From IMG/VR virus record IMGVR_UViG_3300038425_000044, positions 1-31,519 of that record: a stretch of 31,519 bases of DNA; one strand, 5' to 3'. Positions 13,094-20,725 of the stretch are shown here, one piece after another; the first letter of the stretch is position 1; every line of letters starts with the position of its first letter. This stretch comes from a virus. Under the pieces are notes generated by a model, which was given only the letters and a program-made list of their open reading frames with translations, had not been told where the DNA came from and did not search any database. The position numbers and the translations under genes are program-made.

Positions 13094-13936
13094 ATGCCGA
13101 AGCGGTCTAAGGTAAATTATCTTCACAGGCATGCTTTACTCATGAGAACCCTCATCGGTCATGAGAACTCTAAGGGAACGTTTAACGCCGGACAGAACTA
13201 CCACATCATCCGGGGCGTCTATAAAAAACAGAAACCGCTTATAATAAAATACGTATTCAACTCACACTCAACTAAAACAGCATTAAAAGGACTTCCTGCT
13301 TTTTTCAAAACGGTTATCAAACCCCTATGGCTGCCCGCTCTTATGAAAGTATGGACTAACGGAGCGGAAGAGGCTGAGATTTTCATCAAGGACTGGCACG
13401 GCGTTAAGAAGATAGCCAAAGCAGATTATCAGGATTATGCCGACCAGTTCCTAGCTGACCACGGTGCCAGCAAAATAGACGGGATTACGGACACCGACCA
13501 AGCCTGGTTAGCCAATACCTTGAGAAGCGGCGTATCAGAAGGATTAAGCACGTCGGATATTGCTTCTAACCTGACTGATGACTTTGATAATATGTCTATA
13601 GGTAGAGCGGGAACAATCGCACGCACGGAGACGGCTTCGGCTTTCAATTACGCGTCAAACGAAACCGCTACCGACATGATGCCAGATGGAGCCACAAAAA
13701 CGTGGAATACAACATCAGAAAACCCCCGTCCAGCTCACGATGAAGCAGACGGTCAAACTGTCGATATTAACGATAGTTTCGATGTCGGCGGGGAGGACTT
13801 ACAATTCCCCGGTGACCCAGACGGCAGCCCTGATAATATTATCAACTGTATGTGTGTTGTTTCTTACGAATACCCCTCCGAATCTGAAGTAACAGGGCTC
13901 CCGGTTGAGGAGTTTCCAGAGGAAGAAAATGAGTGA
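13094..13936 (+). CDS. Mu gpF-like minor head protein
   Basis: 280 aa. The C-terminal half (about residues 150-270) fits the Mu F/SPP1 gp7 head-morphogenesis domain: the SIGRAGTIARTETASAFNYA helix, KTWNTTSENPRPAHDEADGQ, and a closing PDNIINCMCVVSYEYP. Residues 1-140 are a helical region that normally docks on the portal. Such proteins are carried in the procapsid, often ejected with DNA. Normally next to the portal, it lies here 11.5 kb upstream among tiny genes. No toxin domain at its C terminus. Confidence 0.8.
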   Translation: MPKRSKVNYLHRHALLMRTLIGHENSKGTFNAGQNYHIIRGVYKKQKPLIIKYVFNSHSTKTALKGLPAFFKTVIKPLWLPALMKVWTNGAEEAEIFIKDWHGVKKIAKADYQDYADQFLADHGASKIDGITDTDQAWLANTLRSGVSEGLSTSDIASNLTDDFDNMSIGRAGTIARTETASAFNYASNETATDMMPDGATKTWNTTSENPRPAHDEADGQTVDINDSFDVGGEDLQFPGDPDGSPDNIINCMCVVSYEYPSESEVTGLPVEEFPEEENE

Positions 13937-14081
13937 ACTTACTTTTGGACGCTGTACAAAATGTAAAGAAAAAGTAGCAGGTCACGCCGTGTATTACGAT
14001 GGTGTCCTCTATTGTAGCTATTGCGAGCTTGATACATACTTCACACGACTAGAAGACATCTTAAAAGGAATCTCAGGTTGA
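13929..14081 (+). CDS. Zinc-ribbon microprotein
   Basis: 50 aa. RCTKC and YCSYC knuckles 20 residues apart, with the typical AVYYDGVLYCSYC hairpin of LIM/treble-clef-like zinc ribbons, and a helical end. Starts inside the end of the gpF-like gene (8-bp overlap). Confidence 0.65.
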   Translation: MSELTFGRCTKCKEKVAGHAVYYDGVLYCSYCELDTYFTRLEDILKGISG

Positions 14082-14082
14082 G

Positions 14083-14265
14083 GTGAACACCGCAATCAAA
14101 TGCCCCAACTGCAACTGGCCCGTGCTCCCAAAGCAAAACTTAGCCTTTGACGGTGAGCGATGGTATTTACTCTGTACGAAGTGTCAGGAACATATTACAG
14201 TTCCTATATCCAGCGAAGACGGAAATCCGTTGCTAAGAATCTGGAACCGAGGATGTGAAGAATAA
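14083..14265 (+). CDS. Zinc-ribbon small protein
   Basis: 60 aa from GTG one base after the previous stop. KCPNCNWPV and LLCTKCQE give a two-knuckle ribbon with a central DGERWYL hairpin. Not assigned to a named family. Stop abuts the next ATG. Confidence 0.65.
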   Translation: MNTAIKCPNCNWPVLPKQNLAFDGERWYLLCTKCQEHITVPISSEDGNPLLRIWNRGCEE

Positions 14266-14421
14266 ATGAGCGAATCTAAAAAACAAATCCTGCTTCAAAG
14301 GGTAACGGCACTAAAGCGCCTCGCAAAAATGGCCGCTGCCGAAGAAAAATCGCCTAAGCTGTCTGAAATAGATTCGTGGGCTGCTGAACTAGAGAGTTTT
14401 ATTAAAACGTCAGGACACTAG
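14266..14421 (+). CDS. Small helical protein
   Basis: 51 aa, amphipathic helices rich in Ala, Lys and Glu. ATG directly after the preceding TAA. Function unknown. Confidence 0.55.
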   Translation: MSESKKQILLQRVTALKRLAKMAAAEEKSPKLSEIDSWAAELESFIKTSGH

Positions 14422-14423
14422 AA

Positions 14424-14594
14424 ATGACACGAGCATGCGAAAAGTGCGGAAATCCTATAGCTGATGGAGACCTGGCCGAAGTCTTATGGAAATCCCCCCA
14501 AAGGTGGCACCTACACTCGTTTTGTACTAGGTGTCATGCCATAATCTACGCCGATTTCATATATCGCTATAACCTAAAAAGAGCTCCAAAATGA
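14424..14594 (+). CDS. Zinc-ribbon microprotein
   Basis: 56 aa with CEKC and CTRCH, plus WHLHSFC: a treble-clef-like zinc site with histidine. Overlaps the next gene as ATGA. Confidence 0.65.
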   Translation: MTRACEKCGNPIADGDLAEVLWKSPQRWHLHSFCTRCHAIIYADFIYRYNLKRAPK

Positions 14595-14719
14595 GTAAAA
14601 AGGTCGTCGCTTGTCCGCTCACTCGTACGACGGTCGAGGTCAGCTATTGTGAGACGTTCTGTGAACTTTACTGGGTCTGTGTAATCTATAAAAATGAATG
14701 GAAAAGAGCTGTTGGTTGA
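14591..14719 (+). CDS. Cys-containing microprotein
   Basis: 42 aa with C8, C20, C24 and C30 in a beta-rich sequence (TRTTVEVSYCETFCELYW). ATGA overlap upstream; a membrane peptide gene begins inside its last 26 bp. Confidence 0.5.
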   Translation: MSKKVVACPLTRTTVEVSYCETFCELYWVCVIYKNEWKRAVG

Positions 14720-14792
14720 GTTTCTAGTAATCATGTTTTCAGTCATTAGCGCGGAATTGGTCGTTATAGCTTTACAGTGGTGGATACATTGA
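14694..14792 (+). CDS. 32-residue membrane peptide
   Basis: One hydrophobic helix with a single acidic residue in it (FLVIMFSVISAELVVIAL). It overlaps the gene before it by 26 bp and the next by TTGA. Very short, so confidence rests on tight junctions and on the repeated pairing with Cys-rich genes. Confidence 0.45.
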   Translation: MNGKELLVEFLVIMFSVISAELVVIALQWWIH

Positions 14793-14938
14793 AACCTTCA
14801 GTTGAATCGTGTCGTTTGTGTAAGTATTTCGATAAAGAAGAAACAAATTGTAAGTTAGGACGTGAGTGCGACTGGACCGGCTGGTGCCCTTCTTTCCGCA
14901 ATCGCATTATAAATATGACGTTAACAGGTGAAGAATGA
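14789..14938 (+). CDS. Cys-rich microprotein, TTG start
   Basis: 49 aa. C-x2-C (CRLC), then C21, C27 and C33 with Trp residues. The start is TTG, overlapping the previous stop as TTGA; no ATG is available before residue 43. Ends in an ATGA junction. Confidence 0.55.
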   Translation: MKPSVESCRLCKYFDKEETNCKLGRECDWTGWCPSFRNRIINMTLTGEE

Positions 14939-15150
14939 CTGACCTTTCTATAGGAAACATGCAAGCAGAGTATTGTTATGTCTTCGATGGTAGCTGTCCG
15001 TACCTAGGCGCTTTTGTTATTCTCCCAGGATTCAAAGGACTAACCGATGCAGTCTGTGTCGGGTGCATCTATATGATTAGTGCATATAAGATAAACGACG
15101 CATATCAAGCAGAAAAAGAATGCCGTGGCGACGCGGCAAATGAGGGTTAA
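14935..15150 (+). CDS. Cys-containing small protein
   Basis: 71 aa. C-containing pairs YCYVFDGSC and CVGC, then a helical tail with a final Cys. Not recognised. ATGA overlap upstream. Confidence 0.55.
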   Translation: MTDLSIGNMQAEYCYVFDGSCPYLGAFVILPGFKGLTDAVCVGCIYMISAYKINDAYQAEKECRGDAANEG

Positions 15151-15152
15151 AA

Positions 15153-15326
15153 ATGGAAACTACGAAATACAGTCCAGAAACCAAAAAACTCCTTAAAGAG
15201 ATACGTTCCAGGCGGGACTACTTTGCCGAAACCGATGATGAAGAGCTTATCGAGAAGATACTCACCGAGTGGCTGCATTACGAGAACGAAGAGCATGTAA
15301 ATGACTGGCTACAATCCTTTTTTTAG
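15153..15326 (+). CDS. Acidic helical protein ending at a possible internal TAG
   Basis: 57 aa to the TAG at 15324-15326, helical and acidic. In the same frame the sequence after TAG stays open for 36 codons and reads as a good coiled coil (IAQELNALSSRLALQVEKEK) up to a second TAG at 15435. So this may be one gene broken by an amber codon, or read through it. A T7 run lies directly before the TAG. Confidence 0.5.
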   Translation: METTKYSPETKKLLKEIRSRRDYFAETDDEELIEKILTEWLHYENEEHVNDWLQSFF

Positions 15327-15405
15327 ACTTCATCAATCGCGCAGGAACTTAACGCACTTTCGTCCAGGTTGGCTTTACAAGTGGAGAAAGAAAAGGAACT
15401 AAACC

Positions 15406-15714
15406 ATGATTTATCCGAGGCCCAAACCGCTGTCTAGTTATCACACGCACGAAAAGACGTGCCTTGAGCAGTTACCCATAATGACCTACGAGCTTGGGGA
15501 CCTGGCAAAGATGCTATCCTATGAGAATCGATATAAGGAAGACAAACGACGCAGCCGAATCTATAACGCAGAATCGCAGATAGCAATGTCTGACCTGCTG
15601 GCCCAGTGCGTCTTAATGTGTGAACGGGCGGGGTGGGACTTTTGGCAGCTTAAAAAACTCGGTGAGCAGCGGTTCCGCGAGAAGATAGATCGGCACAGGC
15701 AGTTAGGGGAGTAG
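15406..15714 (+). CDS. MazG-like all-alpha NTP pyrophosphatase
   Basis: 102 aa, all-helical. The segment ELGDLAKMLSY, then NAESQIAMSDLLAQCVLM and WDFWQLKKLGEQRFREK match the layout of MazG-like phosphohydrolases, in which acidic E-x-x-E and D residues hold magnesium. Viral MazG proteins hydrolyse NTPs or (p)ppGpp. The E-x-x-E is only partly visible, so a binding-only relative is possible. GGGGAG before the TAG also serves the next gene, which abuts in the same frame. Confidence 0.5.
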   Translation: MIYPRPKPLSSYHTHEKTCLEQLPIMTYELGDLAKMLSYENRYKEDKRRSRIYNAESQIAMSDLLAQCVLMCERAGWDFWQLKKLGEQRFREKIDRHRQLGE

Positions 15715-15996
15715 ATGCAAAAAGCTAGATTTAGTTCCGACGAATTGTACAGGCTCGTATATACGCGAGAGTATGACGAACCGGACTGGGATCATTTAAA
15801 TACCAAATATAAAGGACGAATTGCCTACATGCTATTGGCTCCGCACGCGGTTATGGTACACCCGTATAATGCAGGAAAATATTACATGGTACAAATAATT
15901 GAGAAAATTTTTGTATGTAGGAATGATGAAGTGCGTCTGCCAGACGGCGAAGACCCTTCTTTAGTCTGTTATGACGAGGAGCCGCATTGTGACTAA
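15715..15996 (+). CDS. Hypothetical protein
   Basis: 93 aa, no family recognised. Mixed alpha/beta with an aromatic strand (AYMLLAPHAVMVHPYNAGKYYMVQ) and two C-terminal Cys. ATG directly follows the TAG of the MazG-like gene in the same frame; the end overlaps the phosphoesterase gene. Confidence 0.55.
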   Translation: MQKARFSSDELYRLVYTREYDEPDWDHLNTKYKGRIAYMLLAPHAVMVHPYNAGKYYMVQIIEKIFVCRNDEVRLPDGEDPSLVCYDEEPHCD

Positions 15997-17761
15997 GAAA
16001 TGCTCTCGCTGCGGTAGACTTGTAGAGACAAAAGGTTTCAAGACGTGCGACACGTGCCGGGAAGAAAGTAGAGAATACCGCAATCAGCACCGGGAACATG
16101 AACAGGAACGCCAAATTGAATGGCAGCGGCTCAGCAGGAAAAAGAAACGCGAAGCCCGTTATCTAGAGGGCATTTATGATAAATATACTCATGATGAATT
16201 AAAGGCAATAAGCAAAGGCAAAGGCGTCTATGAGTTTACTGTAACACCTCCGAAGGTAAACATTGACCATACCGGGGAAGAGATACGCTTTGGGTTTTTT
16301 ACTGATTCTCACATGGGAAGTATCTATTATCACGAAGCGTTTTTAGACGATTTCATCAAAACCTGCAAGGAAAAGAAAGCCCAGTTTTGTATATTTGGCG
16401 GTGACCTCACGCACGGCATGGATTCAAGGAAATACAATTTACTCTACGAGCTCAAACACATCGGCTACGCGGCACAAAAAGAATACGCCGAGGAACAACT
16501 AGCAAAAATACCGTTCCCTACCTATGTAATCGACGGCAACCATGACAGGTGGTACGAATCAATCGGGGCTCATATTGTAAAAGATATATGCGACTCAGTC
16601 CCAAATGCTGAATATATCGGACGCGATGAAGGCGATATAGTTATCAAAGGAATAATAATACGCGTATTCCACGGTGAGGACGGAAGTTCATATGCAGTTT
16701 CATATCGAATTCAGAAGCTTATTGAGTGCGTTCCTTTAGACAGCGAGATACTAACGAAAGACGGTTGGAAAAAATATAATGAAATTAATGTTGGGGACTT
16801 GGTACTAGGCTACAACAATGAAACTGAAAGATGTGAGTGGACTAGATTAACAGCAATAAACCGATACAACGATGCAGAAGTAGTAGAGTACAAAAATGAT
16901 TTTTTTAGAGTGAGGGTAACTAGAGACCATAAATGGGCTATGACTATTGAACACAGGGCCGGGAGAAATAAGAATAGTGTAGTCCCCACACGTTATAGTC
17001 GGACGTATAAAGGCTTGGTCTCTATAGACGAAGCATCAGGTAACTGGCGGAGGCCCCGTATAATACAAGCAGCGCCAGGTCCAGATGGCGGGGGATTAGC
17101 GATAAAAGAGCATCTAGATTGGATAAACCGGGAAGATTCAATAAATAAAGTAATGGAGATGACATCCTCGGAAAGGAAAGGATTTATTCTTGGAATGGTT
17201 TACGGGGAAGGTGCACACGTCAAGAATAAAGATAGACCTAACCCAGGTGGAACAATCGTATTCGCTCAAAATCCTGGGACTTTAAATGAGGCGTTTAAAC
17301 TCGCATGTTTTTTGGAAGGGGTAGCAGTAGGAACTACCAAAAGAGTATCTAAAAAAATGAATGGGGATACTAAGATAAATTGTAGAACTACCATGCTCAG
17401 GAAACCGCACAGGATGATCTCTGCTATAAAAGAAATCGGAAAAACAGTAGAAGACGTGTGGTGTCCAACTACTGAACTAGGAACATGGGTGATGCGACAA
17501 GGTGACACCATAACAATCACAGGAAACAGTATCACAGGTGGAGAAAAGCCTAACGTACTACTAATGGGTCACGCGCACAAACAAGGGTACTTCTTTGAAC
17601 GCAATATTCACGCGGTAAGCGGTGGAGCGTTATCGACGCAATCTAAATGGATGCGAAGTAAGCGAATGGCTAATCACGCCGGATATCATTTTATAACTAT
17701 GCGGGTCGATGATGAAGGAGTAGCCGAGTTCACGCTGACTTTTAGGCCATTTTATGTTTGA
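15989..17761 (+). CDS. Zinc-ribbon metallophosphoesterase interrupted by an intein
   Basis: 590 aa precursor from GTG, 8 nt after GAGGAG; ATG 15971 is an alternative without SD. Residues about 5-30 are a zinc ribbon (CSRCGR...CDTCRE). The phosphoesterase motifs are D106-x-H108 (FTDSHMG), GGD139 (GGDLTHG), GNH185D, VFHGE and G-H-A-H (528-530), the full two-metal set of calcineurin-like enzymes acting on nucleic-acid or nucleotide phosphoesters. An intein (residues 247-513) splits the protein just before the last motif; the mature protein is about 323 aa. The zinc ribbon closely resembles that of the HNH gene at 27850. Likely a DNA repair or processing nuclease. Confidence 0.85.
   Translation: MTKKCSRCGRLVETKGFKTCDTCREESREYRNQHREHEQERQIEWQRLSRKKKREARYLEGIYDKYTHDELKAISKGKGVYEFTVTPPKVNIDHTGEEIRFGFFTDSHMGSIYYHEAFLDDFIKTCKEKKAQFCIFGGDLTHGMDSRKYNLLYELKHIGYAAQKEYAEEQLAKIPFPTYVIDGNHDRWYESIGAHIVKDICDSVPNAEYIGRDEGDIVIKGIIIRVFHGEDGSSYAVSYRIQKLIECVPLDSEILTKDGWKKYNEINVGDLVLGYNNETERCEWTRLTAINRYNDAEVVEYKNDFFRVRVTRDHKWAMTIEHRAGRNKNSVVPTRYSRTYKGLVSIDEASGNWRRPRIIQAAPGPDGGGLAIKEHLDWINREDSINKVMEMTSSERKGFILGMVYGEGAHVKNKDRPNPGGTIVFAQNPGTLNEAFKLACFLEGVAVGTTKRVSKKMNGDTKINCRTTMLRKPHRMISAIKEIGKTVEDVWCPTTELGTWVMRQGDTITITGNSITGGEKPNVLLMGHAHKQGYFFERNIHAVSGGALSTQSKWMRSKRMANHAGYHFITMRVDDEGVAEFTLTFRPFYV
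16727..17527 (+). mobile_element. Intein with LAGLIDADG-type homing domain
   Basis: 267 residues. It starts with Cys1 (CVPLDSEILTKDGW, block A), has VTRDHKWA (block B, T-x-x-H), a LAGLIDADG-like helix FILGMVYGEGAHV and a second acidic helix ACFLEGVAVG, then GTWVMRQGDTITITGN (blocks F/G) followed by Ser+1. The penultimate residue is Gly instead of the usual His, a TGN ending seen in other phage inteins. Insertion lies next to the GHAH metal motif, so the enzyme is presumably inactive until splicing. Confidence 0.85.
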
Positions 17762-17769
17762 AGGAAAAT

Positions 17770-17784
17770 GAGGATTGAAAAATG
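17770..17784 (+). repeat. Diverged seventh start cassette
   Basis: GAGGATTGAAAAATG, one base from the six-copy cassette at 3354-4368, again before a small Cys-rich gene. Suggests this gene moved from, or shares origin with, the earlier cluster. Confidence 0.65.
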
Positions 17785-17967
17785 ACCGAATCAGAAAAGA
17801 ATCCATATAAAGATACGGGAACGTGCAAGGAATGCGGGGAGAAAATACAATGGACACGTAGATTAGGCGGAGGGGACTATGGTTATTCTGCATATTTTGT
17901 AACCTGTAAGAATCATTGGGTACGGAACGACAGTCAAGTAAAGTGGGACAAAAAAGAAGAAAAATGA
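17782..17967 (+). CDS. Zinc-ribbon small protein
   Basis: 61 aa with CKECGEKIQW and a later C plus H (VTCKNHW), a zinc-ribbon-like unit. Starts in a copy of the GAGG..TTGAAAAATG cassette and is ATGA-coupled to a membrane peptide. Confidence 0.6.
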   Translation: MTESEKNPYKDTGTCKECGEKIQWTRRLGGGDYGYSAYFVTCKNHWVRNDSQVKWDKKEEK

Positions 17968-18050
17968 CTCCTGTTGACGCCATCATATTGCTAGTCGGCA
18001 TGGCCGTGTTCTATACAATCATAATGTACATCATCTTAACAACAACATAA
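17964..18050 (+). CDS. 28-residue membrane peptide
   Basis: Almost entirely hydrophobic (IILLVGMAVFYTIIMYIIL). ATGA overlap with the zinc-ribbon gene; the stop is next to palindrome site 5. Very short; supported mainly by repeated pairing in the window. Confidence 0.5.
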   Translation: MTPVDAIILLVGMAVFYTIIMYIILTTT

Positions 18051-18051
18051 A

Positions 18052-18067
18052 ATTAATCCAGATTAAT
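18052..18067. promoter_or_regulatory. 16-bp palindrome, site 5
   Basis: ATTAATCCAGATTAAT, directly after a stop codon. Followed after 2 bp by CCAAAAAACAAG; the string CAAAAAACAAG is also found at the same spacing after site 7. It is 27 bp before the TATA box of the next gene. Confidence 0.7.
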
Positions 18068-18094
18068 CCCAAAAAACAAGCAAAACGTAAGTAG

Positions 18095-18102
18095 TATAAA
18101 AA
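18095..18102 (+). promoter_or_regulatory. TATA box before the helical gene at 18125
   Basis: TATAAAAA. A start about 25 bp downstream falls at or next to the GTG at 18125, so a leaderless mRNA is plausible. Confidence 0.55.
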
Positions 18103-18124
18103 CCATTCTCCACGTGAGATAAGA

Positions 18125-18586
18125 GTGTCCACTTGTAGCATGCTACCAGAAGCCGACGGCATTAGAAGTCGTCTCATCTCTGTCCAGAACGATATCGAAG
18201 ACAATAATAAGCGCACGCTGTTTACCAACATCCTATTCAAGCTCAGCAAAATCGAAAGAGAGATAAAAGGAGTCTCAAGAACACAGCTCATTCATATATC
18301 CAGAGAAAAAGAAAAAATAGAAAAAGGCTTCCTTGAGACTCCCGAAGCTGAGGCCCAAGCTAAAGCAATAATCAAACACTGGTCCAGGGTGCATGATGGA
18401 CACTGGGAAAGCAATTTTGTATTCCTAAGCGAAGAGCTGGAACGGGAAAAAACTAGAATATTTGGTCTGAAAGACCGCGTTCTGGAAGATACACTACTTT
18501 TAGAATATGAAATGCTCGTTACCACGCTTATGGTACTGAAGGATGAATACGATGCAGTACAGGCTTTTAAGGTTAAAGTAGATTAA
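18125..18586 (+). CDS. Helical protein before terminase genes, unknown
   Basis: 153 aa from GTG (ATG at 18140 is an alternative). Long charged helices, no cysteine motif beyond the N terminus, no membrane segment. The position directly before terS and the start of the packaging block suggest an accessory or regulatory role. The stop codon lies inside palindrome site 6. Confidence 0.6.
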   Translation: MSTCSMLPEADGIRSRLISVQNDIEDNNKRTLFTNILFKLSKIEREIKGVSRTQLIHISREKEKIEKGFLETPEAEAQAKAIIKHWSRVHDGHWESNFVFLSEELEREKTRIFGLKDRVLEDTLLLEYEMLVTTLMVLKDEYDAVQAFKVKVD

Positions 18587-18597
18587 TCCAGATTAAC
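18582..18597. promoter_or_regulatory. 16-bp palindrome, site 6
   Basis: ATTAATCCAGATTAAC, ending 7 bp before the terS ATG. A TTTTAA box at 18565-18570 would place the transcription start inside it, so a bound protein would directly block a terS promoter. Confidence 0.65.
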
Positions 18598-18604
18598 AAT
18601 TATC

Positions 18605-19153
18605 ATGCCCGAACCATGGCGACGCATAAAAAATAAAGAATCCTCTAAGGCATATGAAGCATTTTGCGTTTATAGAGACTTAGGAGTTACACGTTCGCTC
18701 AATCAAGTGGTACACAAATGTGGCAAAAGTAGGTCGCTTCTAGACAGGTGGAGCTCTAAATACCGCTGGGTAGAGCGCGCCGCAGCCTATGACGAGTATC
18801 TTGAAGAAGAAAGAAGGAAAAGACACAAAGGCCAAATTGAGCAAATAACGGACCAAGTTACTGATATTGCAGTTGCTTCTCTGGAACGACTGGGGAAAAA
18901 GATGCAAACTGATAACCCAGGCCCATACGCAGCTACAGAACGATTAACCGCTGTTGTAAATGCAGTATGGAAAACACACGGTCTTGATAAGAAACAAGTA
19001 GAATTGAGTGGCGAAATCAAAACGAACTCGGATAAAGCACTGCACCTAATAGAAGCCATCAACGCTACAGTAACACCTGAGCAAAGGATGGAACTTTCTA
19101 AGAAACTTATGGATATTGCTGAAGGTTCTAATGATAAAGAATCTGAGCAATAA
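18605..19153 (+). CDS. terS: Terminase small subunit
   Basis: 182 aa. The N-terminal part has the helix-turn-helix of phage TerS proteins: ESSKAYEAFCVYRDLGVTRSL, then KSRSLLDRWSSKYRWVERAAAYDEY. The middle is a helical oligomerisation region and the C terminus is acidic. TerS selects viral DNA and hands it to the large subunit. Here terS and terL are separated by 3 kb carrying two surface-type enzymes, an unusual gap. No SD; probably leaderless or palindrome-controlled. Confidence 0.8.
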   Translation: MPEPWRRIKNKESSKAYEAFCVYRDLGVTRSLNQVVHKCGKSRSLLDRWSSKYRWVERAAAYDEYLEEERRKRHKGQIEQITDQVTDIAVASLERLGKKMQTDNPGPYAATERLTAVVNAVWKTHGLDKKQVELSGEIKTNSDKALHLIEAINATVTPEQRMELSKKLMDIAEGSNDKESEQ

Positions 19154-19230
19154 TGTCCGGCAAAGTAAGGAAACTAAGACCGTATCGGCCTTTGATATAC
19201 CGAAATTGTCAAAACAAGCTTGAATTATGA
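19153..19230 (+). CDS. Possible basic 25-residue peptide
   Basis: Starts in a TAATG overlap with the terS stop and is rich in Arg/Lys (KVRKLRPYRP). No further support, so it may be chance. Confidence 0.3.
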   Translation: MSGKVRKLRPYRPLIYRNCQNKLEL

Positions 19231-19274
19231 AACGGGGTAAATTGTCCGGTATAAGTTGTTAAATGGAGGTTAAA

Positions 19275-20414
19275 ATGGCTACACAAAAAATGGTCTACGG
19301 GGTTGCCGCTTCAAGCGATACAAACCCAACACCGTATAAACTAAAAAGGGTGTCAACGACGCCAGTACCGCAACCGACGTTGATTAAGTCAGTCGCGCCG
19401 TTAAAAGCGCTAGGTATAGTAGATTTCTTGCAGGTCGTTGGTGACGGTGCGTATCCAGATTCATCGTTTATCTCAGACTGCGCTGCGAATCATGCTAGCT
19501 GTGGAATCAATAACTCAAACGATGGAACAAGCTCAAACTGGAGTCTTGCCTACTACCAACAGCTTGCGAGTTCTGGCGTGCAGTGGGCTATTGGAGAAAG
19601 TGAATCAGGGGCTGAGATGTGTACTATCATGCAGGCAGCACCAGGTAAACTAGTAGCCGGAACATACGGCGGTGAAGGAACTGGAGGGCCCACAAATAAT
19701 AACGACATCTGGAGTGGGAATACTCTTACACCGACTTGTACAATAAAGCCAGGCACAATCAACTGCTGGCTTGAAGCATACACAAGTAGCGCAATGCTCA
19801 GCGCAAGTGAAATTGGAACGGAGGCAGGCATCAATAAGGACGCTGGCTGCTTTGAGGTTGGTCTTTTACCGGGAACATGGTGCGAGGCTGACTATGGTGC
19901 TACAGCAGAAACGTATCTTGAGATGGTCGATGCGATGAAATCGCAAGGAGTTACCTGCGCCGGAGTTCAGATGTGGTACTACCAAGGAGGTTTCGCATAT
20001 CCAGATATTTTCACAGATTTGATGGCAGAATATCCGGCGAACATGACGCCCATACTACAAAGAGCGAGTGGAACACCGACACCGACGCCTACACCACCAA
20101 CGCCCGATCCAGCAGTAGCAACACAATGCTTCCTAACTGTAGACAATGCAAACCCGAAGGTAAACGCTCCGGTAACGTTTACTGCTACAGTAATGAGCAA
20201 CGGCAAAGAGATTCCAGTCCCGGTAACAGTGTATCATTACCTCAACGGCATTAAGTACATAGACGCACCGAGCAAAGCAGTACCAAACTCTTTCTCAACG
20301 CTAACGTTTAAAACAACGTTTACGACAGCAGATCCGAGACCATACTATATGTCATTCGCCGGAAACGGCCAGTTCGCACCCTCTAACGCACCATTGGGTG
20401 TGAACGTGCAGTGA
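19275..20414 (+). CDS. TIM-barrel-like protein with Pro-Thr linker and Ig-like domain
   Basis: 379 aa from the ATG 5 nt after GGAGG (the ATG at 19263 overlaps the SD). Residues about 45-260 have alternating strands and helices with acidic residues at strand ends (IVDFLQVVGDGAYPD, VQWAIGESESG, INCWLEAYTS, GVQMWYYQGG), like a glycoside-hydrolase-type barrel; the exact family is not recognised. A TPTPTPPTPDP linker follows, then an Ig-like module (residues about 282-379) shared with the papain-like protein downstream. No signal peptide, so probably a virion tail or fibre enzyme acting on the host envelope. Confidence 0.65.
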   Translation: MATQKMVYGVAASSDTNPTPYKLKRVSTTPVPQPTLIKSVAPLKALGIVDFLQVVGDGAYPDSSFISDCAANHASCGINNSNDGTSSNWSLAYYQQLASSGVQWAIGESESGAEMCTIMQAAPGKLVAGTYGGEGTGGPTNNNDIWSGNTLTPTCTIKPGTINCWLEAYTSSAMLSASEIGTEAGINKDAGCFEVGLLPGTWCEADYGATAETYLEMVDAMKSQGVTCAGVQMWYYQGGFAYPDIFTDLMAEYPANMTPILQRASGTPTPTPTPPTPDPAVATQCFLTVDNANPKVNAPVTFTATVMSNGKEIPVPVTVYHYLNGIKYIDAPSKAVPNSFSTLTFKTTFTTADPRPYYMSFAGNGQFAPSNAPLGVNVQ

Positions 20415-20422
20415 GGTAGAAA

Positions 20423-20725
20423 ATGGATAAAGATGAGCAGAATACTGAGGGGTATATTCTACGTCGCAATGTCGAAGAATTAGATTCAATTATCGAAAAT
20501 CTCTCTACAGTAACCGACAGTAAAGCACGAACGCTGTTTAGATTACGAAGGGTTCACGAAAGCCTGAAGATGATGGAAAATAGATTATCTAGACCAGGTA
20601 GACGGGAAGAACTGAGCAAAGAGCATTGGGAACCTAAGGGATCTGAAGCTGGAGCGGATCTAGCACCAAATGTTTGGACCCGACCTGAAACCGACTACAG
20701 CACCCAACACTCTGACATTTGGTGA
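20423..20725 (+). CDS. Small helical protein, unknown
   Basis: 100 aa. Charged helical N-terminal two thirds and an acidic, Trp-containing disordered end. The last 56 bp overlap another coding frame. Function unknown. Confidence 0.55.
   Translation: MDKDEQNTEGYILRRNVEELDSIIENLSTVTDSKARTLFRLRRVHESLKMMENRLSRPGRREELSKEHWEPKGSEAGADLAPNVWTRPETDYSTQHSDIW

Noticed and set aside
12707-15996. Zero-gap TAG junctions (12881, 13091, 15712) as general amber recoding
   Set aside because: Zero-gap junctions here also use TAA and TGA (23003, 14263, 12246), each downstream ORF has its own start codon, and TAG ends genes elsewhere inside a terminator.
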